Shown here piece after piece: positions 26,301 through 41,300 of a DNA stretch of 64,000 bases. The translations under genes and the position numbers were made by a program. The notes beneath the pieces were generated by a model. It made no database searches, was not told the origin of the DNA, and saw nothing but the letters and a program-made list of their open reading frames with translations. Positions within the stretch are counted from its first letter, which is position 1; each line of letters opens with the position of its first letter. The DNA lies in NCBI RefSeq assembly GCF_041260155.1, contig NC_091935.1:2832001-2896000 (forward strand), read 5' to 3'. This DNA comes from Ptychodera flava. Its lineage: Eukaryota; Hemichordata; Enteropneusta; Ptychoderidae.

Positions 26301-29300
26301 TGATGTTTTACCAAAAGAATATGTTTTTTTAAAAAGTGTAGGAAGATGTCTTACACAGGTAAGTCACAACTTTTTTCCAATATTTGTTTATGTTATTGGA
26401 TACCACAATGTACAGGAGATGTTCACGACACCATTTACAAAGGTATTGACCATTTAATTCTGAATATAAATTGACTTTGTATCACTGTACTCAATTTATT
26501 TTGTCTTGATTCAGAACAGCTGTGGTAGTCCATGATTTTTTTGGTGTTAATTTTGTGAAAAAACAACAGAAGTATATCATTGACAGGAAATAAGTCGACA
26601 ATATGAAATATTTTTATGTTTGTGAACTTTTAAATTGTTGAAAAGAAATAACTCCAGTAGCATACTGATATCTTTGTATCAAATCAACACCAGAATCTGT
26701 GGTTATTTTTTTCACTAGGAGATTTATGTGGTGTTTGTTTTTTAGAATTGAAGTCACTATTTGTAGCACAGAAACCAGTCTTATCAGCAGTTGTCCTTTG
26801 TTCAGGTCTTGACTCCATCAGTCATGTATTTGTTTATTGCACCTCACAGTAGCGACAAGAATATTTTGACATCTTAATGAGGGCATGATATCTCAGTGCT
26901 TTTCAACACCCCTTTTGTTGGATTTGTGTCTGACTATTGCCCTGGCAACACGGAGCCATAGATTTTCTAGATGGAACGGCCTATATGTAGTATTTTAATT
27001 ATGTCATTCCTGTTGTTTCTTGGTGAAAAACTCTGAATATATTGAAGGGGGAAAAAGGCATTCAGTAAAGTTTAATGCAGTTTTCAATATAAAGATAAAG
27101 TTTCGTGAATAACCGCTGTGGAATTGAACAGAACCACAATGTAAAGTTAGAATATGGTTGAATGAAACCAGGTTGTGTAACGGTATACTTACATGTTATA
27201 CCTTGCACTGAAAACAATGGTAGCAATGCTGTGAGTATTACAAATAATGAATTCATAGAAATTCATTAAGTTACAGAATTATGCCTGTCAATTTATGAAT
27301 GATGCTGTGCAATTTAAAACGTGATCAAATTCCCAATTAATAGTAGTAATATTGGATGAAAATCCTTCATGAAAGTATCGTGAAAATGTTGCTATTAGGT
27401 ATACTGTCGTCTTTGTATGTGTTATTGGCTACCAAAATGATTTTTCTTTTTGATTGCTGTGATATAAGAATATGAAAGAATGTGTGAAGTTTCTTTTCAG
27501 TACATCAATGAAATTTAAAGTGAAGTTAAATATTGACACAGCTTTCACTATCTTAAGGACCATTACGTTGTCAAATCCTTCTGCACATTGCTGTCGTGGT
27601 CGTTACTATGATACTTTCTTACATAGCAACAGCAGGAGCTCATTTGCATATATGTACATATGTACAGGTATTATTTTCAAGCTCCCTTTATGGCACACGT
27701 ATCTGGTTTCCTTCATTTGTTCAGTTACCCCTTTTCAGAAAGCCACAACGTGCTATAGTATGTCTGTTTTGACAAATAATAAAATGTTATTGTACAATAC
27801 AGTTTGTCTTGAAAGTGCACACCTGCCATCGGCACATCGGTGAGTGGCAGTAATTATCTGTGACAGTTACATGTTATCATTAATAACATAAAATACAGTC
27901 TGTTCTTTTTTAAATGTACAGCAAATGCATCTCTTAATCAGATGAGTAATTTTTGATCATGAATATTTACTTAATTTTCAAATTAAATGATGCAGAAAAA
28001 AAAATTGCAACAAGCTACATGTACATGTTTCAATCAACTTAAGTGGTAAGACATGTCTCGAAAGTGAAAAATTTCAAACTTCAGCTCAAAGTTTCATAAA
28101 GGAGACTTCTAGACAATTATCGTTTATAATCAAGAATGAAAAAATCAGGAGTTGCCTTGCATATTTTTGCAATGAGAGAAATAGTTTACCTAAAACCTAT
28201 CAATCTTTGAAATTCAAATTGGCCACTATACTGTCTGTTAATTCTTTGCAGAAAAAGTAAATTTTTTGATTTTCACAAAGCAAGATGGTGAAAACTTAAT
28301 TCTACAAACTTCAGAATGTAAGTTGCAGACCAGAAAGGAATTGCGTTGATCGCGATTTCATGTTTGTTACTAAATATAGCTGCACGCACACGATTTCAGA
28401 CTACTGTGCTCTACCTAAAATTCCGATAGATTTTGTTGTTGTTTGTGCGGCTGTTGTTGCAGCTTGTAGTCTGAGCCATAAATTCGTACGAATTTGACTT
28501 GTAATACCCATTGTAACACTAGCAGGTTTTATTTACATTGTTCTTTACGGAAAATGCAGACAGTTATTTATTTATGCATATTAATGAGAGAAACAATGAC
28601 ATAATTTACAATCAGCGCTATTGCAAAGAGTTGAATGTCAAAGAAAAGAGCCCAGTCCACTGATCAGCGTGACTATTAGTGTTTTGTACACAGCTTTCAA
28701 GTGTTACACAGAGAAGCATTTGTGACAGCAAGTTGACACAGTGTACAACTCAGGAACCTGACCAGCATGGCAACTCAAAATTGTGAATTCCTTTGGTCTT
28801 TCGGTGAAAGGTTCTGTAGCTAGTACATAAGGTATACAGTGTGATAGTGCAAATCGCCTAACTAAATTAGTCTTCTCAGAGCAATTACAAGACTTCCCAT
28901 TCACTGTAGTCATATGATCATGTATTAACTTTCAAATTCCTTTTTAATTTGTTAGTTTTTCACGGTTAGGTGAGATCCATTTCATTGACTGTATGACAGG
29001 TGATGAATGGCTAACACAGGGAATGTCAAATTAGAGATAGATCAAAATCAACAGTTCACATACAATTCATGCCTTCGTTCTTGGAGAAACAGAATTTTAT
29101 GAATTGGAGATTTCAGGGTAATGCATATTACATGCCCGCTATTCCAGTTCTGAGGCTTTTGAGATCAGTCATGATCCATTGTACAGTGGCTGGGTGTCAT
29201 AAGCTGGGTAGAAGTGTGTATAGTTACTGTGCTATGACACAAAATGTAGGTGAGACGTTAGTCGACACGTCAGCGTTTTTCCCACATGGAAATTTTGCAG

Positions 29301-32300
29301 GCTAGGTTTTGAAATGATACACATTTTAGCCCCCAAAGAAAAATGGTTTGTTTCTCATCCTCATACGTGTCATTCTAGACTACATGTAGAACATCAGCCA
29401 TTTTTATCAAGTTAACTCTCGAAACTTTTATGTATGTGTAAAAAAAGACAGTGTGTTGGATGGCGGAAAAGATATCATTTGTACTACAGGATCCTCAGAT
29501 TCCACACCAAATGTATAGTTCTGAACAGTTAACATCATAATGCTGAATGTGAGAATTCCATTGCATGTATTAAATGTTCCTGATTTGCACTTTTTTTATA
29601 GACCATACATGTCGTTGGATCTTATAATCTCAAAAAATCCAAGAAACAAAAAAACACAAACACAATGCTGTATCATTTTTGTGAAAGACCTTGGTGAGAA
29701 ACAAACCCTACTGGTATTTATTTTTAGGGGGCTTCAGAATAATTTTTCCTTTATGAATACCTAGATTATGTCAGCCTAAAAAAATGTTCATATGTACATA
29801 TTTCTAAATTATACCACTATCAGTCTACGTGTACAAATGTTTCTAAATGATTGACTAATGACACAATGACAAGTCATTTCTGATACTAATTGCGATGATC
29901 CTTTTCATATGATGAATTAAAATTTTTTTGACATGACATTACTTTTTAATTATTTCCTCATTTTCTTGTTTTAATACTTCACTGGTTTCCTCCCACACAA
30001 AGGTTGGAATCGCTATGGCAACAAAAGGAAATAAAAGACAATCAACCTTGGAGAGAATTACCTTGTATACATAACACTGATGTATTCTTTCTCGTAATTA
30101 AAAGTGGTGTGTATGACAACGAAATTACATGACAAAATTACAATGTAGAGAGTTCAATATAGTATGTCAGTGTTAAAACTAAATTTTTGGGAACACAGGT
30201 GCATCAGTATCAAGTTATAATTTAATTGAATGAAGGTCTTAATTTTTAATTTTTGCACATTCTGCCACCTATCATGTTTATGAACTTGTCTGTTTTATAG
30301 GTGGAGGCAATGAGGCAATGAACTCAACTTAAAATAGCTGAAAAAATACATGTAAAAAATAAACTTGTCAAGTTTTGAGGTGTAAGGTACAAATGTGAAC
30401 TTCCCAGGAATTCTAAACAGTCAGCTTTACGTTTAATAACTCTGCAATATCCATCAAATATAACATTTTTGACACTCACATTCCATACTGGATTAAGTTG
30501 TCTTTGACGTTCTTTTATCAAAAGAACATTACACAGGCTGTGTGGCACTAAAACGAAATAGATGGCTATTTTTTTATCAATGAAAAATAGCCTATCATGT
30601 AAAACGAAATGGACTATATTCGTCAATTGTAAGTTTTGAATATTGAGACACAATCCATGCACATGGATGCATCAGTGTCTGTTATTCAAAACACCAACTG
30701 TTTTTAAAGCTTTTGTGGCTGTTGTATTGAAAAAGAAATGGCCGGCACTTAGGTTTTTTGTCTACCTAGACTTGCTCAAGGCAAACTTCTCTGGAGACAG
30801 TTCATGAACTGGACAGGAGACATGTACACCTATGGTTGTTATGTAACAGTGCATCACATAGCTGACTTTCCTCTTTGTGATGCAAGCAAAATGTCTTGTG
30901 GAGATTCTATCCCTCTTCTAGTTGTCTTTTCATGTAATGATAGTTATTCTGCCAAAAGTTCCTAATTAAGTTTTAGTAAGGAGAATGAGATGTTTCCATG
31001 ACGTGTTTAGTTTTGTGGTTAATATCACCCGTTGGATTTTGTCATGTAGAAGCTCAGTGTTGTTGACAAGTAGCAAATACTGTGATAAAAAGACACCATA
31101 CTGTCACCTTGTTGACCTTCTAGCCAAATTTTGAAGTGTGTTTTATTTTAAATTGAATGAAGAGACAGACTATTGACCTATAGCTATTTCAAAAATGAGA
31201 ATCAACAGGTGTCAAATTGACTTCACATTCTAAATTCTGTAATACACACAATACATTATACAGTAGTTCTAAAACAGAATACGCCATCTCCAGCCCCTCT
31301 CCCCCTGCCAGCCCCTCTCCCCCTGCCACAGATTGACATTCAAGTTTCACTCTATATATGTTGTCTCGGGATATTCTCATAATAGCAAACAATTACTCAG
31401 CACAATTCATGAAGGTCTGTCCTTTCCTGTCCACTTATTAAACTTTTTTTCGATCGGACATAATTTATTGCGATGCCTTTTCATTGCATTCAGAGCTCCG
31501 GACAATATTTGCCTAACAATGGCATACCATGGTGGCATTGTCAGCGTTGCTACACGGGGCACTGGTTACCGATCTCAGTTAATGATTTGTAGATGCTGTT
31601 TAGCTCCAGAAAAATAAACAGACAAACCTTGAAAGCTAATATACTCTGAATCACAAAGATTGTTGGTCTTAAAACTGGGAAAGGTTCCCCCTTCATAACT
31701 ATCTTATTAGTCAGAGAATTCTCATGAATTCATTTTGGGTCGTTTTTTTAAGGATTGTTCCACTGCGTCTTTTGAGATTATTATAGCCGCTTAGACCGCA
31801 TGTACTTTTCATAGAATTGTAGGAGTACTAAAATAAGAATATGTGATGTTCTCTTAACCTACATAAACTGACAACGGTGGCAATTGTGGAGTTGAAATGT
31901 GTTGACCTAGTTCATCATAAAGACATGATGTCATTTTAAACTGTCTACAGTTGTTACCTATGTGACTCCAGGTTCGATTTTCAGTGTGCAGTTTTTGCAC
32001 TGTACCATTTGTGAGTGCATTGGCTGTTAACCCTTTGTAGTGTTGTAATTTTCCCACAAAATTTTAGTGCAACATATCATCAAATTTTAAAAATTTTAAT
32101 CTGTAACTTTTTTAGATAATTTTGGACCTAATGGACCGAGCACATTTCATCTGCTACAGTTTTTTATCAAAGTTTTGGAAAAACTTTGAAAAAAAAATGA
32201 TTGGGGTTTATTTTTAGGCAACAAAAGTTGACTTCGGCCCTCAAAGGGTTAATACTTTGCCTTTTGACATTCCGTATTGATTTCTTTTTTCGTATGATAT

Positions 32301-35300
32301 ACAGTCATCTGATAATAGAGGGACTGTTTTATATTGATCAATATGCTTCTAACATTACTCAAAACCTACATGGAGCTCACCATGACATTCTGGTTAATTT
32401 CAGGTCAAGGGTCGTCAAGAAATAGATTTGAAAGTCAAAAACTTTTTACCTCCACTGGTAAGAATATGCATGTATAGCTTGAGTCAAAATACATCAAACA
32501 TTCATCAAATTTGTTAAAATCACAGTATCATAATTGTATTCCAAATATGTAAATATTTGAACAATTAATCGGCACTCCAAAAAGAACACAAAACCAAAAT
32601 TCCTTATGATGGTGATATGCACTTGTCTGAGGGTGCCTGCCATGATAAATAGATACAAAGATACCCTAGGATACTGTTGAATTGTAGTGCGGCTTAGAAT
32701 GGGCCTAGTCTTTATCAGTGTTGCCAAAAAATATGAATACAAAGGCCAATACTTATTTTGGTCATTTTGATTCCACTTGTGATGTTATTTTCTTGTTGCT
32801 GTTATTTTCAGGCATATCTCCCGGAGATTTTTGTGCTCCCAGGTCAGAGAGATAATGTTCCGCTAGCTTTACCGTCCACAGAAACATACAAATCACAGCG
32901 GCACAAAGCAGTCACAGGAGGTAGGAGCTCCAAACATGAATCAACTCAAACTGGAGCTTCTGATCTTAGAGCAAACGATAGTAGACTAGGTATGTGAGGG
33001 ATGCTTGGTGTACAGTGGACGCACACCGATGGATCTCGGACAATTACCAGGGTGACAGTCCAACAGATCTCGCTTGGAGAATAACTCTGAATTTAACTCT
33101 GTAAAAATTTATCCCCTCAAACTATATTCCGTTTTCACCCTCTCCTTTGCACTTTTTGTGTTTTTAAAAGGTCAATTTCCTATGCATGCTGTTTAATACT
33201 GTTCAGAAATTTACAAATTGACAAAATGGCTACTAATGACATGAATAATGCAGAATGTACATTACACAATCATGGCAGTCAAAAAGATCCTTTTTTACTT
33301 CCATGACACTATCTTACAAGTGCACAAATTGGGTCTGCCTAACAATACATGACCACATATAGGCAAACTAATATGAGCAACACAAAAACAGTTCTAACCT
33401 ACTTAGTGTACAATCACAGCATCCAAAATGATTTGTTAACGTCTCTAAAAGCAGTGCTGCGATGAAACAATGGGTAATATGATCATGCAGTTTACAGTGT
33501 CATGAAACACTTTTTTCCCATTTACCAAAGTTTTAGTGACTTCCACACTTGCTCAATAAACCTGATTAATTCTAGTAACATATCACAAATTAAAAAAAAT
33601 TCAATTTTTCTTGTATTTTTTCTGTGGTGAGGAAAACTACTGAAGCCTACCAAAGCACTCAGCAGAGACAATACAAAAGTTTGTAGAATATAGGCATACA
33701 ACATCAACACTTCATATCATTGTCTTTGTTTATACAACCAAGCAAAACTAACAATTATTTCAATGTCTTTCAATCTTTAATAATTAAATCCCAAACTTAC
33801 CATTCTTCAAAGAAACACAAGACCAATGTTGTTTTCCAATTGAGATCTTATTTTTGAACTGTCATCATGGTTTTTGTTGCATGTTCATGTGATGGAGTTA
33901 ATTAATGAAAGCAAGATGTAAAGCATAGATTAAAACCATCATATGCATGTGCTGTGTCGCCAAATCATCCTAACATGCAGTTGCTTGTTCATAGCTTAGC
34001 AAAGCATTGCGCTTTATATATGTGTAGATTTCATCTGTAAATTATAAGTGCATGCATAGTAGCATTCATATCGTTGTAGTGTAGATACAGAAATGCAAAT
34101 AAAATGTCTTTCGTAACTTTCCTCTTTGTATCTAAACAAAAATGAAATATTTTAGTCATATTGGTTGCCATAGTATATTGTGTTCTTAAGTTATCATTTA
34201 AAGAAACATAAAATTGACAGCGATCTAACATCATAAAGTGACTTATATCATTTATTTGATATTGGGAAATTCTGATACAAAACTGGAAAGCTTCTTTTGT
34301 TCATGATCCAGTCTTGATCCGATTCTTTACAAGGGAACTGTTTAGCCAGCTAACATGTAGTGCTTGTTGTTATACAGCCAACTAGAATGCCTAAGTCATG
34401 AACCCTCATAGAGTGCCTTCAGGCCACACAGTAGATACAGTATTTAAATTACAACGATTTTAAAGTCGGTTTTGACATACAATATGACTTTCTAGCATTT
34501 TGTAGTTCAGTATTCTCAGCATAAGGAGATCCTGTTCCTTTGTAAGTGTTTTAGTCATACTGGAATTGATAATTACTCAATGATAGTTATTGGTCTGTTG
34601 TTCACTATGTCTTTGCTCCAGTGTGCTCTCTCCCATCACACTGTAGCAAGTACCTAGCAAATCAGCAAAGACTTTCTAATGATAAAATGTCATCCAAATG
34701 CATGACAAGTGCCAAGAGCTATCACCACAGTGAGCGATTGACCTTTGACACAGATAATGGACCAATCACCTTTCAATTATATAACTGTTACCTGTCTGTG
34801 TACCTAACCACTGTTTGTTGTAGAAACTTCCATAGTGCATGTTCTATTTAAAATTCTATTGCGTAACAGCATGCAGCCTGTGGGATCAGTAACTATTTAC
34901 TTAATTGGCTCTGTCAAATTGCAGCTAAAATATTTGCTAAGGATGTGTGAATTCTCAAAATAAATGCAGTTTATTTGTCTAAACAAACCAGATAACCACT
35001 CAGGAGAGAGTGACTACGGTGCCGTAAGAAAGCCAAGAGAGTTAGGGAGTGGTGTCGTAAGAATGCCAAGAGAGTTAGGGAGTAGGAAGCTAGCTAGTGA
35101 AGGACAGTCAGCAACATCTGAAATCACAGGATTGGAAGTTAGTAGAGATAGGCCAAGCAAAGGAGATGACAGAGGAGTTAGGCAAACCGTAACAAATACA
35201 GATGTTACCTCAGAAAGGCAAGTTAGGCAGGACGGATTAAGATCTCTGAAAAGCAAAATTAACTTGAGAATATCAAATAATGACAGACTAACACAGAATA

Positions 35301-38300
35301 GTGGTAACCATCATGGTGAAATAGACAGTGACAGTGCTGTCATGCAAAAAAGCAAACTCCAAGAGAAAAATAACGTCAAAAAGTTAAATGAGCAAGCAAA
35401 GACAGTTGATAATGACATGAGTAAGAGCAGTGGTACAAAATCTGATGATGTCATGAGAAGCCACACAAAAACTGATGACATCATTGAGTCTCCTAGTGAC
35501 AAAAGACTAAGCACAATCAAGCCCAGAACAATGACATCATCAAAAGAAAGCAAGACAAAAACTTTGAAAAGGGAGCCACCTACTGAGAAACTGCCATTGA
35601 AACCAAATGGAAGTTCTAAACAGAAAGGTACTCCATTCAAAGAGTGGAAGAATAGGAGGAAAAGCTTAGAGAGCAAAGCGGCAGAACTACCGCGATGGCA
35701 GTTTGCTTTCAAAGGAAGTTCAGCGTTACCTTCCCCGCCTAAGAAGTGGGAGAGAACAAGTAAGAATTACAAAAGCCGAGTCAAAAAGTCCATGACAAAA
35801 CATCTGACAGAATTTAAGCGAGAAAAATTAGAGGAAAATACTGACTTAAAAGAAACTACAGATAAAGTTGATAGACGTTCAGATAAAGTCAAACAGTCTA
35901 CAGTTAGAAAGACATCCATTGTTGCAAACAAAAATGTGAGAAAAGACAGCAGACAAGGCAAGTCTGTAGAGGACACAAAAATTATGGCTCCTAAACTGAA
36001 AGTGAATGTTCAGCAACAAAGAGACAACGCGTACCAAACTCCACCAAATTTTGATGTTTTGACACCAACACCAGCCGAATCAGAACCTGTTAAAAAAGTT
36101 GTCAGAATAGTTTCAGCTATGAACCAAGAGTTCCAAGTCTCCAGGGAAGATCTCCTACAATTTATAGCAAATGATGACACTAGCAATTCCGAGCAGGAGA
36201 GACGTTCCAGATTTCGAAGGAAAATACAACCTAGCTCCACAAAGCCATCACGGGTTTTGATAAAGAATTACGGTGAAGCTGAGTCAGGTGGCAGTGAGGA
36301 TGAGGAACGCTTAGACTCTGCAGAGAAAAGGACAAGTACTGATGAGATAATAGACAGTGATGCAGTAGTTACTTCTGATATTGATACTAGTGTACTCAGA
36401 GAGAGTAGCGATAAGTTGCAGAAGAAAAATAAAGTCAGGCAGGAAGAGGATGAAAGTTCCACCAAATCTGCAGACAGGGTGATGTTAAAACATGTCAAAA
36501 ATCCAAGCCACTTGAACACCATCTACGAGTCTCGCAGCGGTGAAATGAAAGAGGTAGAGAGGGAGGTAGATAGAGTACATGTAGGCAGAGATGAGATGAA
36601 GACACAGAGAATTCAGCAGAGAAAGATGGCCAGGGATGTAGACAAGCAGAGTAAAATGGCCAGGGATGTAGACAAGCAGAGTAAAATGGCCAGGGATGTA
36701 GACAAGCAGAGTAGAGGAGGCAAGAAACTAGATAGAGGTCAGGATAGGAATTCTAGGGAGCAAGGTAGGCTAGGCATAGACCACACACACACTCACCATT
36801 GCTGGTGTCTGTGTGTCTGGATATGTACATGTGTGTGCGTGTGTGTGTGAGTGTTTATACTAAATGCATGTTCTGTTTTTTTCTTTTTTCTCTCTTGTTG
36901 ACCTTTGGTTGGATTTCTCAGGTGATGTTGATGGGTTTTCACAACCTGGACATAACTCAGCCACACCAGATCCATTTTCTATCGAGCACCATTACTCACA
37001 AAAAACGCCCCTACAAGAGGAGGGACAAGAGGGATACCTAGCCCCCCTCAGTGCTACCCCTCCTCAAACTCCTGATGTTGTTCCAGTAGAATCACCCCTG
37101 CAACGTAAAACCAAAGTTGCCGGCAAGGACGCCAATCGCTCTGGAAGATCTGACACCTACACTAACAACACCAATGAAGATTCTGGAATCGCAGATGATG
37201 TAGAAGAAGAACTTGAAAGGTATGGTTTCAAATATTTTGTAAATTTTTGTCATCAAATAAATAGATAATGATATAAATCAGAAATTCTTCTTGTTGTAAA
37301 TACCATACAGACATAATTCAATGTTCTTTTTCAGAGATGTTAGCTTGTACCCAGTAGACGACAATCTTAGAATTTCTACAATGTTATTACATCTTTTCCA
37401 TACAGTCAACAGTTTCCATTGTGTACCAATATTGGCACAAAATACTTGTAGCCCTCATATTCATAATATTTTCTGTGTGAGCTGTAACCCGAGCGTTTCA
37501 TAAAGTGTTTGGTCAAAATGGTCCGTCACTCCTACCAACATACGAAATTTCACTTTCTACCAGTACTCACCTTTTGTCAAATCTTCGCTGTACTTTGCAG
37601 GCCTAGGCAGACACAAGAAAAATCACACACACAGTCACAAATACACAAACGCAACACTCCTTCCAGTGCCAACAATGCCACACAATCAGACACACACAAC
37701 CATGTACAGACAGTGTCAGAGAACCCCAATGAAGACGACCAATCAGGTCATAGCCGTCATAGCCCTTCTGATAACAATCTCCATAACCAACAACAAAGAT
37801 CAGAATCTGTACTTGGACAGAATAGAAGTCAAAGCGTTGCTCCTGATTCTCCACTTGGGTATAAATAATTTTGTTTTGTTTTGTTGTTTTTGTGTTTGCT
37901 GTGATGTTCGAAGAGTGGAACTCAAATTTGACCTCCTCCCTCCCCCATTTTCCTCAGAAAAGATACTTCTTCTTCCAATGCTTCATTTTTTCCTAACACC
38001 TCCTTCGAGATTTTTTGCTTTCAATTAACACAGTATTTTACCATTGCAGTGTGTTTTTCCATGATATTAACTTTGTAGAGAGACATTTACCTTCTGTTCC
38101 AATTTATACAGAAATTATCGTTTTAGTGCAATCGATCAGTGTTCCTTTTGTGTACAAGGACTGATTCACCTATAAAGCAGAGGTTCAGTATTGCAGTTAC
38201 TAACTGAATGAGAACATTGTGTCATTTATCCATAAACCTGTTCACCCCATTTCCCTGTTAAACAGGTCCCACATCCACCATTGATAAGAATGGGTTTGGG

Positions 38301-41300
38301 CCAAACCATTTTGGTGAAAGGGTTAAGACATTGGTGAAATTCTTTAATTTTCACTCTGCTAAAGGATCCTCAGAGTCAACATAGATTAAAATACTGGGTT
38401 ACAAAACAGTGCCATTATTGAAAATTCTGTACGATTAGTATTATGACTATTATGTTAGGGCATAAACTCAACCTTAGTCAGTGAATCCGGTTTGCTTAGA
38501 ATAGTTCAGAAGTGAAGGTCTGTTGTAAATTGTAACTCTGGCAACAGAGGATTCAGCTTTGATTTATGTCTGACCAAAGGGAGTAGATTTGCTAAAAGAG
38601 GTGATAACTTTTTAAGAGGGTAGAATTGGATGAAAGAGGAAATTTTCCTGAGTGAGTCGTAACTTTCAATACAAGGCATGACAGTTTGAATGATTATAGA
38701 GACAGTAGTTTGACATAATACTGATAGAGGGTAGTGCAACGTTTAGGAACACATCAACTTGGCAGACTGAAATTATAAAATCAGCTAAATTATAGTGTGA
38801 TTATAATATGTATCTGGTAATGATCTCTTCAGATCCAAAGAGTTGAATGACAAATCGAGTCAGTCTTCAAGACATGCATCACATCACAGTAATAACACTT
38901 CACACCATGCAACACATCACATCAGTAACAAGAGAGAGACTAACAGCTCTCAACCAGCATCACTCACTCCTCGTTAATTACCTCTCAGAAATCAATGATC
39001 CAAACCTGTCTAAAGATGCTAAACATGGGTATTTAACATTTCATAAACTCATGCTTGTAAATCACTCAAACTAACACATACATGTAACAAGGTGTTTTCG
39101 TACAAGCTTTAACCTTCTAACAGAGTGAATTGTAGGACCACCAAAGAAAACCTTTAGAGCTTCATTTGTTAATATGTAGTACCTGCTGGAAAAAAATGCT
39201 AGAATTGGTAACTTTAGGCTTGATCCTATCCTAATAATCATGTAGAGTCTCAGACATACCGGAACAGATATCTTTCAAATTTCAGTGATAATGCACTGTG
39301 CTTTAATGACTGCATGTATTTATTTTGGAATACCATATGCTGTATAACAACCAGACAGGTAGTCTGGTGTGTTTGTCATGCATGGGGCAATTAATTGTGT
39401 ATACATGCCTGAACTGTTTTCCTGCTGAGTTGGCACAAGGAAAACACTCTTTGACATTCAAATGCGTATTGATTTCATTTGAAATTCTATTCGATACGCT
39501 TGGCAAGTTGCCATTGTGTTCCAAATTTTGCTTGTCCACTTAAATTTCATTACTTTATTTTGAACATCAGTTGTCTTGAATAATTGATAAATGGTATGCA
39601 CATTTTGTCCCAATTATTTTACATCCAAAGCAGTTATTGCTTGGACATAACTAAGCTAATTCTAAACCTTTCCAATAGAACTTAAACACTACACTATCTA
39701 TTACATTGCATCCTGTTCCAATTGACTTTCAGATTATTAATTTTTCCCAGTATCAAAATAAAATATTTGAATACACCTTCAGTGATGTCCACATATTATA
39801 CCAAAGTTAATAAGTGTATGGCATTTACTTTCAAAAATGTTCAAATATTTGAAAACAGCAGGGACTTTGTTGTGCATATTAATCTACCTTCACTACATCT
39901 TATTTTTCACTTTTTTGTATGTTCAACTTTTTCACTCACAATGGTTTATTTAGTGATATTTGCAGTGTGTAGGTATTTTAAGAGTGCTGCATTTTTTGTC
40001 ATTGCAGTTTGTTGAAGTTTTTTCTCCAAGGGAATTTTCAAACCACAGTGTTTTCAAACCACGGTTCCTGCAAATAGACTTACATGATTTCTAGAGAACA
40101 AAACTGTTTTATGGACATCATTCCTGCCATTTTCACCTACCAACATGATTAACTCATGCATTGCTAACATCTATCATCTTTTCATTTCAACTTACCGTAC
40201 TCACAGCTCCCAGTTTCATCGTGATAACAGTCACCAAGGCAGTCACCATAGCAATGATCACTATGGTAATGATTACCATGGCAATAACCACCACGATGTT
40301 AGAGATCGCTCTGGCAATGATCACCATGGTAATGATCACCATGGCAATAATCACCATGGTAGTGATCACTATGGCAATAATCACCATGGTAATGAGCACC
40401 ACGGTAGAGATCGCTACAGCCATGATCACCATGGTAATGATCACCATGGCAATGATCACCACACATCATCAACCTCATTCCAAAGAGACATAGACTCAGA
40501 TAAACAAGGGTCTCATCTCAATGATGACATGCAACAATTTCATGGAAAGCATAGCTCTCAAAGACAAGCCAAGTTAGGGTATGAAGATCCACTCATATTT
40601 ATGTGTTGGATTTTTGTTGTCGTCCATCACATTGTCCCACTACGTGAGACACAGTGTGAAATCATATCAGTAGCATGGTACAGTGTGAATAGATGTAGAC
40701 AGATATAAACAGTTTTCAAAAGCTATCACTCAGCCAAACCCAACTAATCCCAATTGTGTGTGTTTTTGCTTTGTCATTTTACTAACATCACCATTCAATC
40801 CATTTCAATATCAATGTCAATTTTCCGGAAAAACTACAAACATTTCTGTGATGTCAATTTCCAATATATTTTACTGTCAAGCCCATCAATTCCTATTCAC
40901 AGATAGGTGATTTTGGAATATTTATTTCATACAATGTGATTAAAGCTAGAGAAAGTTTATCAGTCAATCAATGACAATCACAGAAGCAAAACTACATGTA
41001 CATGTGTTAAAGATAGAGATCAATGCAGTACATTATGAAGTGATTTTGAAACTTGATTTTCAGAAGAACACTAGATCTAGAACACACTTTTTATTTTTTT
41101 GCAAATTATGTTCACTTTTTTTTATTCATTTGCCTTCCCAAAGATTGGATGATAATTCACCATACTCAGATGATGATATTGATTCATGGTAAGATTCTGA
41201 AATGTCACTGCATTTGGTCATCAGTGTCTGTCCTGTCCTTGACCATCTCCAGTATTTAAGGTCATCTGTCACTGGAATTTGCTTCTTTTCTTGTAGCTTT

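Larger units (their letters stand above)
26359..32403 (+). other. SPATA1 intron 3
   Basis: A 6.0 kb intron. It carries a MITE-family copy at about 28040-28330, an 18 bp perfect tandem duplication at 31291-31326, and the TTAA-ended element at 32027-32252. No exon is supported. Confidence 0.65.

Noticed and set aside
35014-36522. Several minus-strand open frames opposite SPATA1 exon 6
   Set aside because: They are shadows of the Lys/Ser-rich coding strand, which rarely creates reverse stops.
40161-40493. Alternative frames reading ITMVMITMA repeats over the His-rich array
   Set aside because: The splice phases of exons 8, 10 and 11 select the GNDHH frame. The other frames are open only because the repeat unit lacks stops.
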